From an uncultured Propionibacteriaceae bacterium (GTDB lineage Bacteria > Actinomycetota > Actinomycetes > Propionibacteriales > Propionibacteriaceae), in the NCBI GenBank assembly GCA_937988865.1, contig CALKHV010000159.1:1-7654 (forward strand): a stretch of DNA of 7,654 nt, written 5' to 3'. Numbering within the stretch: position 1 is the first letter of the stretch; every line of letters starts with the position of its first letter. Positions 1-5,546 of the stretch are shown here, in pieces. A model generated the notes under the pieces. It was given only the letters and a program-made list of their open reading frames with translations. It did no database searches and was not told the origin of the DNA. A program made the translations under genes and the position numbers.

Positions 1-600
1 TCCGCCGAGGAGGCCGACGCCCCAGGACCCGTGTACGGCTTCCTGACCTGCGACCTCATCACCACGGGCTCGATCCGCGCCTGCCTCAGCCCCGCGGAAC
101 CCGGCACGACGCCGACTCCGCGCCCGATCACCACCGACATGGTCGAGGGCTGGGCGCGTTCGGCCACGACGTCCCTGCACCTGCCGGCGTCCACGCCCGT
201 CATCGGACCCGACCCCTCGGCCAACGAGTGGGACATGCTGGCAGTCGGCCTGCCCGTCTGGCTCTGGACGTCTGAACCCCGGACGCTCGATGCGTCCGTC
301 ACGGCGTCCGGGATCGACCTCACGCTCGTCGCCCACCGCGGCCTGACAACGTTCGAGATGGGTGACGGGACGACCGTGACCTGCTCGACGTCGACGGTGC
401 GTCCGCGTGGCGCCGACCCGATGGAGAAGTCACCCACCTGTGGGCACACCTACTCCAGGGCCGGCACCTACGCCATCACCGCGACGACCCACTGGAGGGT
501 CGACTGGGACGCCCTCGGCTTCTCGGGCAGCTTCGACGTCCCCCGGACGGACACGACCGCCCTCGAGGTCGGCGAGCTGGTCTCCGTCGTCGTGCGCTGA
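1..600 (+). CDS. Secreted/surface protein with PKD-like C-terminal module (5' end missing)
   Basis: The frame is open from the first base and ends at TGA 598-600, giving 199 visible residues. A GTG at 31 could act as a start, but its nearest purine-rich stretch (AGGA, 24-27) is only 3 bases away, so the gene more likely begins upstream of the window. The visible part is rich in Thr, Pro, Ser and Asp, as in exported actinobacterial proteins. The second half resembles a PKD-like beta-sandwich: a Gly-Asp-Gly turn at visible residues 121-123, then Cys128, Cys147, the His-Thr-Tyr of a CGHTY motif (149-151), and an AGTYAITATTHW strand. It closes on a VGELVSVVVR strand. Cys128 and Cys147 could form a disulfide, as could Cys17 and Cys28. 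There is no catalytic motif and no cell-wall sorting signal at the C-terminus. Function is unknown; the signal peptide, if any, is outside the window. The family resemblance is from memory of similar actinobacterial proteins. Confidence 0.72.
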   Translation, partial: SAEEADAPGPVYGFLTCDLITTGSIRACLSPAEPGTTPTPRPITTDMVEGWARSATTSLHLPASTPVIGPDPSANEWDMLAVGLPVWLWTSEPRTLDASVTASGIDLTLVAHRGLTTFEMGDGTTVTCSTSTVRPRGADPMEKSPTCGHTYSRAGTYAITATTHWRVDWDALGFSGSFDVPRTDTTALEVGELVSVVVR

Positions 601-635
601 GACTGCCGCCCCCAGCCTCTGCCGGGTGTGGCTGC

Positions 636-3215
636 CTACTGCCCGACCAGCGTCACAGCCACGGACAGCGCGGTATCGGCCGGCGTCCACACGACGTCGC
701 CCACCAGACGTCCGACCGCGCGCAGGTCGCCCTCGCAGGCCTTCAGTCGTTCCAGCACGTCCGCCGGCCCACTGAACTCGGCCCGGGACGCCTCGGTCTT
801 CATCGACACCTTTGCGGTCGACTTCGCACCGCGAATGGCGATCAAAGCGGCCGACACGTCCACCAGGACCGCAGCATCGCCCACCGACGCGAACTCCCCG
901 GCCACCGGCCACGCCTGCCGGTGCACGGAGCCGGGCTGGTACCACGACCAGACCTCCTCGGTCACGAACGGCGTGAACGGGGCGAACAGGCGCAACAGCA
1001 CGCCGAGCGCCTGCGTCAGGGCCGCGTGTGCGGACGCTGCCGCAGCATCGCCGTGCGTCCCGTACGCGCGCTCCTTGACGAGTTCGAGGTAGTCGTCGCA
1101 GAAGGTCCAGAAGAACGACTCCGTCGCCTCGAGCGCCGAGGTGTAGTCGAACGCCTCGAAGGCGGACGTCGCGGTCTCTACCACCGTGCAGAGCGTGGCC
1201 AGCATCGCGAGGTCGGCCGGCTGGGTGACCTCGCCGGCCGAGGCGCCCGGCTTCGCAAGCCCCAGCACGAAATTGCTCGCGTTGAGGATCTTCATCGCGA
1301 GCCTGCGTCCGACCTTCATCTGGGTCTCGTCGAAGGGCGAGTCCATGCCCGGACGCGCCATCGCCGCGCGCCAGCGCACGGCATCCGCGCCGAACTTGTC
1401 GAGGATCTCGGTGGGCACGACCACGTTGCCCTTCGACTTGCTCATCTTCTTGCGGTCGGGATCGACGACGAAGCCCGAGATCGCTGCGCGCGCCCACGGA
1501 AGGCTGTCGTGTTCGAGCTGCGCCCTCACCACCCGGCTGAACAGCCAGGTGCGGATGATGTCGTGCGCCTGGGGCGCGAGGTCCATGGGGAAGGTGAGCT
1601 GCCAGAGGTCCTCGTCGCGCTCCCATCCGCACGCGATCTGCGGGGTGAGGGACGACGTCGCCCACGTGTCCATGATGTCGGCGTCCCCGACGAAGCCACC
1701 GGGCACGCCGCGCTGCGCCTCGCTGAATCCGGGCGGGCACTGGGACGCCGGGTCGACGGGCAGCGACGCCTCAGCGGCCACGATGGGATGGTCGTGGTCG
1801 GGCTCGCCGTCGGCGTCCACGGGGTACCAGACGGGGAAGGGCACGCCGAAGAAGCGCTGCCGAGAGATCAGCCAGTCGCCGTTGAGGCCGTTCACCCAGT
1901 TGCTGAAGCGGTGGCGCATGTGATCGGGCACCCACGCCAGTTCTTCACCCCGGGCGAGCATCACCTGTCGCAGGGCGGCGTCGCGTCCGCCGTTGGAGAT
2001 GTACCACTGACGCGTCGACACGATCTCGAGCGGCTTGTCGCCCTTCTCGTAGAAGTTCGCCATGCGCTGGGTCGGCCGGGGTTCGCCGTCCAGGTCGCCC
2101 GTCTCGCGCAGGCGCGAGACGATCGCAGCACGTGCCGAGAACGCGGTCTTGCCTGCCATCTCGGGGAAGAACGATGCGTCCGTGAGCCATTCGGGCGCCT
2201 CGGACTGCAGGCGTCCGTCGCGATTGATGATCGTGCGCATGGGCAGCTGCAGCTCGCGCCACCAGATGACGTCGGTCAGGTCGCCGAACGTGCAGCACAT
2301 CGCGATGCCCGCACCCTTGTCCTTCTCGGCGGCCTGGTGGGCCAGCACGGGAATCTCGACGCCGAACACTGGCGAGCTGACGGTGGTCCCGAACAACCCC
2401 TGATACCGCTCGTCGTCGGGGTGTGCGATCAGCGCGCACACGCTCGGGATCAGTTCGGGACGCGTGGTCTCGATCCACACCGGCTCACCGTCAGGTGTCC
2501 GGAACGCGATCCGATGGTAGGCGCCTGGGTAGTCGCGTGCCTCGAGCTCTGCCTGCGCCACCGCGGTCTGGAACGTGACGTCCCACATCGTCGGAGCCTC
2601 GGCGAGGTACGCCTCGCCGCGCGCGAGGTTGCGCAGGAAGGCACGCTGGGCGACCGTCTGCGCCTCGTCGGAGATCGTCGTGTAGAGGGTCTCCCAGTCG
2701 ACAGAAAGCCCGAGGTGACGCCACAGGTCCTCGAAGACCTGCTCGTCGACCGCCGTCAGTTCGTGGCACAACTCGACGAAGTTGCGCCGACTGATCGCCA
2801 CCTGGTGCTTGGGGTCGGGCTTGGCCGGGGGAGTGAAGTCGGGGTCGTAGCCGACGGTCGGGTCGCACCGGACGCCGTAGTAGTTCTGGACGCGACGTTC
2901 GGTCGGCAGGCCGTTGTCGTCCCAGCCCATCGGGTAGAACACGTGCTTGCCGGTCATGCGTTGGTAACGCGCGATCAGGTCGGTGTGGGTGTAGCTGAAG
3001 ACATGTCCGACGTGCAGCGATCCCGACACCGTGGGCGGCGGGGTGTCGATGCTGAACACCTGCGCCCTGGACTCCGGACGCACGAACGCGTACGTGCCGT
3101 CCGCCTTCCAGGCCTCGGACCACTTCGACTCCAGGCCCTCCAGCACGGGCCTGTCCGGTACGACTCCGAACGTCGGGGTCGGCTGGGACGCGGGCTGGGC
3201 AGGCGGGTTGGTCAT
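636..3215 (-). CDS. valS: Valyl-tRNA synthetase, archaeal/alternative sequence type
   Basis: Class I aminoacyl-tRNA synthetase of 859 residues that charges tRNA-Val with valine in the cytoplasm. The nucleotide-binding HIGH motif is HVGH at 68-71, and the second signature is KMSKS at 590-594. The CP1 editing region lies roughly at 225-400, the catalytic core resumes with DTWATSS (516-522), and an anticodon-binding helical domain covers about 635-770. Several blocks differ from the common bacterial ValS. Residues 97-106 read GWDDNGLPTE instead of GTDHAGIATQ. The editing segment reads CTFGDLTD (308-315) followed by Trp-Trp, where E. coli-type enzymes have TPAHDPND. The C-terminus is a short mixed domain with no obvious coiled-coil arm. 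These features match archaeal and rickettsial-type ValS. The ATG at 3213-3215 is preceded by AGGA (3224-3227), which is also part of a TAGGAT box. The gene lies 51 bases behind the second dsbA-like gene and converges on the gene at 1-600. Confidence 0.97.
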   Translation of the reverse strand: MTNPPAQPASQPTPTFGVVPDRPVLEGLESKWSEAWKADGTYAFVRPESRAQVFSIDTPPPTVSGSLHVGHVFSYTHTDLIARYQRMTGKHVFYPMGWDDNGLPTERRVQNYYGVRCDPTVGYDPDFTPPAKPDPKHQVAISRRNFVELCHELTAVDEQVFEDLWRHLGLSVDWETLYTTISDEAQTVAQRAFLRNLARGEAYLAEAPTMWDVTFQTAVAQAELEARDYPGAYHRIAFRTPDGEPVWIETTRPELIPSVCALIAHPDDERYQGLFGTTVSSPVFGVEIPVLAHQAAEKDKGAGIAMCCTFGDLTDVIWWRELQLPMRTIINRDGRLQSEAPEWLTDASFFPEMAGKTAFSARAAIVSRLRETGDLDGEPRPTQRMANFYEKGDKPLEIVSTRQWYISNGGRDAALRQVMLARGEELAWVPDHMRHRFSNWVNGLNGDWLISRQRFFGVPFPVWYPVDADGEPDHDHPIVAAEASLPVDPASQCPPGFSEAQRGVPGGFVGDADIMDTWATSSLTPQIACGWERDEDLWQLTFPMDLAPQAHDIIRTWLFSRVVRAQLEHDSLPWARAAISGFVVDPDRKKMSKSKGNVVVPTEILDKFGADAVRWRAAMARPGMDSPFDETQMKVGRRLAMKILNASNFVLGLAKPGASAGEVTQPADLAMLATLCTVVETATSAFEAFDYTSALEATESFFWTFCDDYLELVKERAYGTHGDAAAASAHAALTQALGVLLRLFAPFTPFVTEEVWSWYQPGSVHRQAWPVAGEFASVGDAAVLVDVSAALIAIRGAKSTAKVSMKTEASRAEFSGPADVLERLKACEGDLRAVGRLVGDVVWTPADTALSVAVTLVGQ

Positions 3216-3222
3216 GGGGGGA

Positions 3223-3228
3223 ATCCTA
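3223..3228 (-). promoter_or_regulatory. Candidate -10 box for valS (leaderless type)
   Basis: Read on the minus strand, the sequence is TAGGAT, then seven bases (tcccccc), then the valS ATG. TAnnnT placed 7 bases before a start codon is the usual layout of actinobacterial leaderless promoters. The same bases contain AGGA at a good Shine-Dalgarno distance (8 bases), so the site could be a ribosome binding site instead. No convincing -35 is present; TTCGCA lies 19 bases further upstream. Confidence 0.4.
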
Positions 3229-3266
3229 GTGATGAGCCCGCAGCCCCTGCGAATCGGAATCCCGGC

Positions 3267-4052
3267 TCAGCCGGCGACCCGCTGGATCTCGGACAGGATC
3301 GTCGCCGAGTCTGCCGGGAACTCCCTAGGCTCGAACTTCGTGCCGTTCACCTCGACGACCGGCGTCCCCGTGATGCCGTACTTCTCGCTCTCGAGCTGCA
3401 CGTCGATGACCCAGTCGAGGGTCGATCGCTGGTCGTAGCACGACTGGAAGGCGGTCAGGTCGTCGCCCGCGATCCCTGCCTCGGAGGCGAAGTCGCCGCG
3501 CAGTTGCGCGTCGGTGAACCCGACGCCTTCGTCCGGTTGATGCGTGAACACGGTCTGGAGGTAGGGGTGGAACCGGCCCGCACTGTCGGCGCACGTCGCC
3601 GCCACCGCGGCCCGGGTCGACGAGTCGTTCTTGACGATCTGGTCGACCTGCGTCTTCACCCGAATGTCGAGGGCGATGTCACCGGACGCCGAGAGCTGCT
3701 CCAGAATCGGCCCGTACGTCAGCTCAAGCGGCTTGCAGTAGGGGCACTGCAGATCGGTCCAGACCACCACGGTGGGGACGCCGTCCTTCGCGGCCGACGC
3801 GTTGACCAGGATGCCCGTACCGTCGGCGTTCGCGTTCGGTGGCTTCGCCTGGGCGCCCTCGCTGGTCGTCTCGGGCTTCCGACTCTGCAGCACGGCCGCG
3901 ATGATCACGACGACGACCACGAGTGCCACCACAACGAGGATGGCCCCGACGATGCGCATCCGTCGTGCGGCCACAGCCTCGAGTTCGGCCTGTCGACGCG
4001 CTGCCTCGCGTTGTGTGCCCGACCGCGAGGCAGGGCCCTTCGGAGTCACCAC
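3267..4052 (-). CDS. Membrane-anchored DsbA-like thiol-disulfide oxidoreductase, CPYC type
   Basis: The 261-residue protein has a charged Arg/Glu/Ala-rich cytoplasmic N-terminus (1-32), one transmembrane helix (about 33-55) and a linker. An exported thioredoxin-fold domain of the DsbA family (DSBA-like or Thioredoxin_4) begins near residue 78. The redox motif CPYC is at Cys103-Cys106, and the cis-proline is Pro231 in a GTP context. Two further cysteines, Cys154 and Cys205, match positions in the upstream paralogue and probably form a second, structural disulfide, as described for mycobacterial DsbA. The expected role is thiol oxidation or isomerisation of exported proteins; the direction and substrates cannot be read from sequence. 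Translation starts at a GTG pair (4050-4052 or 4047-4049), 2 bases past the stop of the upstream dsbA-like gene. No good Shine-Dalgarno is seen, so coupling to the upstream gene is likely. The gene is in the same reading phase as valS downstream. Confidence 0.9.
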   Translation of the reverse strand: MVTPKGPASRSGTQREAARRQAELEAVAARRMRIVGAILVVVALVVVVVIIAAVLQSRKPETTSEGAQAKPPNANADGTGILVNASAAKDGVPTVVVWTDLQCPYCKPLELTYGPILEQLSASGDIALDIRVKTQVDQIVKNDSSTRAAVAATCADSAGRFHPYLQTVFTHQPDEGVGFTDAQLRGDFASEAGIAGDDLTAFQSCYDQRSTLDWVIDVQLESEKYGITGTPVVEVNGTKFEPREFPADSATILSEIQRVAG

Positions 4053-4054
4053 GA

Positions 4055-4882
4055 TCAGGGGGTCATTCCGGCGGCGCTGCGCAGCCCCGCGAGCAGTTCG
4101 TCGGTGTTGGCGGCGAACTTGCTGAGGTCGAAGACCTTGTCGGCCACCTTGTAGGTCGGGGTCGAGTTCACGCCCGCGCGTCCCGCCGCCTCATAGATCG
4201 AGTTCACCAGGTCGAGGGTCGCCTGCTGGTCGTAGCAGGCCTGGAAGCTGGTGAGATCGGCACCCGTGATCCCGATCTCGGTGGGGATGTCGACACGCAG
4301 CAGCTGGTCGGAATATCCCTCGCTGCCCACGACCTCCTCCGTCGATTGATTGGCGAAGACAGCGTCGTGGTACGCCTCGTACTTGCCCGAGACGTCGGCG
4401 CACGTGGCGCCGACGGCGGCCCTGGTGGACGCGGTGTTCTTCAGGTTGGTGTCCATGAAGGTCATCGTGCGGTTGTCGATGATGAGTTTCCCGCTCGTGG
4501 CGAGCGCGCGCAGCGGGGTGCCGTAGAACTCCTCGTACTGCTTGCAGATCGGGCACTGGTAGTCCTGGTAGACCACGAGGGTGGGCACGTTGGCCGGGTC
4601 GGCGTCAGCGGGGTTGATGAGGATCCCCGTCTTGTCGTCGTTGAGGTTCGGTGCCGAGATCTGGGCCGCCTTGTTCGCGGCCGCAGCAGCGTCCTTGTCG
4701 TTGTTCTGCTGCACGACGAGGACGGCGACGAGCGCGATGATGGCCACGGCGAGCACGCCGGCGAGGACGCCGATGATCCGCGTGGTGCGGGCGCGCTTCG
4801 CTGCCGCCTCCTGCTGCAGCCGGAGTTGCTCCCGTCGGGTGGATGCGGCCTCATCAGGCTGCCGGGACGTCTTCTTGCTCAT
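4055..4882 (-). CDS. Membrane-anchored DsbA-like thiol-disulfide oxidoreductase, CPIC type
   Basis: The 275-residue protein has the same plan as its downstream neighbour. It has a charged cytoplasmic segment (1-34, Arg/Gln/Lys/Glu), one transmembrane helix (about 36-57), an Ala/Asn/Asp-rich linker, then a DsbA-type thioredoxin fold. The active site is CPIC (Cys110-Cys113), the cis-proline is Pro242 in NSTP, and the extra cysteine pair is Cys161 and Cys216. Cys113 to Cys161 spans 48 residues, exactly as in the neighbour (106 to 154). The chosen start is ATG 4880-4882, in an ATGA overlap with the mauE-like stop. AGGAG lies 8 bases upstream. The frame stays open much further upstream (to 5374), but that part is antiphase to the mauE-like gene and carries no signal or domain, so it was excluded. 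The likely role is oxidative folding or thiol exchange outside the membrane, working with the MauE/DoxX protein. Substrates are unknown. Confidence 0.92.
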   Translation of the reverse strand: MSKKTSRQPDEAASTRREQLRLQQEAAAKRARTTRIIGVLAGVLAVAIIALVAVLVVQQNNDKDAAAAANKAAQISAPNLNDDKTGILINPADADPANVPTLVVYQDYQCPICKQYEEFYGTPLRALATSGKLIIDNRTMTFMDTNLKNTASTRAAVGATCADVSGKYEAYHDAVFANQSTEEVVGSEGYSDQLLRVDIPTEIGITGADLTSFQACYDQQATLDLVNSIYEAAGRAGVNSTPTYKVADKVFDLSKFAANTDELLAGLRSAAGMTP

Positions 4883-5457
4883 GCTGAGGGCTCCTGGTCG
4901 TCGAGGTCGGAGAATACGGAGATGGGGCGGAAGAGCCACGTGTCGAGGGCGGCAACACTGCGGGGACGCCACACGAGCCACGCGCCGCAGGCTGCCAGGC
5001 CGAGGTCGCGGATGATGTCCCAGCCGTAACGCGTGTCCTCGGGTGCGATCGTGCCGCCTCCGCCGAAGCAGCCGCAGTCGAGGGAGAGGCCGCGCGACCA
5101 GGCCGACACGATGCCGATGATGAACGCGACCATCAGCAGGGCTCCGGCGAGGGCGGAGATGCGGGTGAACAGGCCGAGCACCAGCAGGACGCCGACGATG
5201 ATCTCGAACACGGGGAGCAGGTAGCCGACAGTCGCCGTCAGGTCGTAGGGCAGGATCTGGAAGGCCCGCACAGCGAGCACGCTCTTGCCCAGGTTCCCGA
5301 CCTTCAACAGGCCGGCCACGAGCAACGTCACGCCGAGTATCAGACGCGCCAGCAAGCCCACCCAGTCCTGCCACGGACGCACGGTCGGGGTGGTCGCGGC
5401 GGTAGCGGGGGCCTCAATCACGCCCATAGCGTAGCCGGGGGCACCCAAGCGGGTCAT
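4879..5457 (-). CDS. MauE/DoxX-family redox-associated membrane protein
   Basis: Integral membrane protein of 192 residues with about four hydrophobic helices (near 33-53, 75-97, 99-118 and 149-164). The LARLILGVTLLVAGLLKVGN stretch in helix 1 is typical of DoxX/MauE proteins. The DCGCFGG motif (Cys128, Cys130), after helix 3, is the conserved cysteine feature of MauE-like proteins; a third cysteine, Cys157, lies in helix 4. MauE is known from methylamine dehydrogenase maturation, where disulfides must be formed. In actinobacteria, relatives often sit beside thioredoxin-fold genes, and the two DsbA-like genes directly downstream fit that. Electron transfer between this protein and those enzymes is an inference. 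ATG 5455-5457 is preferred because GGAG lies 7 bases upstream. An alternative ATG at 5425-5427 would remove 10 residues and has no Shine-Dalgarno. It appears to be the first gene of the minus-strand operon. Confidence 0.9.
   Translation of the reverse strand: MTRLGAPGYAMGVIEAPATAATTPTVRPWQDWVGLLARLILGVTLLVAGLLKVGNLGKSVLAVRAFQILPYDLTATVGYLLPVFEIIVGVLLVLGLFTRISALAGALLMVAFIIGIVSAWSRGLSLDCGCFGGGGTIAPEDTRYGWDIIRDLGLAACGAWLVWRPRSVAALDTWLFRPISVFSDLDDQEPSA
4891..4895 (-). promoter_or_regulatory. Ribosome binding site AGGAG for the CPIC dsbA-like gene
   Basis: On the minus strand, AGGAG lies 8 bases before ATG 4882, inside the end of the mauE-like gene. It decides the start over the much longer upstream open frame. 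Confidence 0.75.
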
Positions 5458-5464
5458 GTCGCGA

Positions 5465-5468
5465 CTCC
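5465..5468 (-). promoter_or_regulatory. Ribosome binding site GGAG for the mauE-like gene
   Basis: GGAG on the minus strand lies 7 bases before ATG 5457. The alternative ATG at 5427 has only GC-rich sequence before it, so this site supports the longer protein. Confidence 0.55.
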
Positions 5469-5530
5469 GCGGCAGGGGAGCGCGGGAGTGCTCGGCTGAT
5501 CGAGCGGCGGGAGCGTGCGTCCCGGCTGGG

Positions 5531-5536
5531 TAGGCT
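5531..5536 (+). promoter_or_regulatory. Candidate -10 box for folC
   Basis: TAGGCT fits TAnnnT and ends 10 bases before the folC ATG (5547). A transcript starting 6-8 bases downstream would have a leader of about 2-4 bases. No strong Shine-Dalgarno exists before folC, which favours near-leaderless translation. No clear -35 is seen. Confidence 0.5.
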
Positions 5537-5546
5537 GGCGGGCACC

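Larger units (their letters stand above)
5458..5546. promoter_or_regulatory. Divergent intergenic region between the mauE-dsbA operon and folC
   Basis: These 89 bases separate two divergent start codons and must hold the promoters of both units. They contain a short dyad, GCTCG (5490-5494) and CGAGC (5501-5505), separated by GCTGAT. They also contain three copies of GGGAGYG, at 5476-5482, 5484-5490 and 5509-5515. A candidate folC -10 box lies at 5531-5536, and a GGAG ribosome site for the mauE-like gene at 5465-5468 on the minus strand. I could not find a convincing minus-strand promoter. The dyad and repeats may be chance in such GC-rich DNA. Confidence 0.6.

Noticed and set aside
601..635. 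Possible bidirectional terminator between the convergent genes (CAGCC 613-617 with GGCTG 630-634)
   Set aside because: The stem is only 5 bp with a 12-base loop and no T-tract on either side, so it is too weak to call.
430..1740. A 436-codon minus-strand open frame inside valS
   Set aside because: It is out of frame with valS, Arg/Gly-rich, and runs past the valS stop into the convergent gene; a frame shadow.
921..4154. A 1077-codon open frame on the plus strand, antisense to valS and the CPYC dsbA-like gene
   Set aside because: It lies opposite two well-supported genes that share the same reading phase, so one antisense frame stays open across both. The product is Arg/Gly/Val/His-rich with no domain, as expected from GC-rich codon bias.
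4883..5374. N-terminal extension of the CPIC dsbA-like open frame to 5374
   Set aside because: It overlaps the mauE-like gene in another frame and encodes Arg/Pro-rich sequence. The internal ATG at 4882 has a strong ribosome site, an ATGA overlap and the expected anchor after it.
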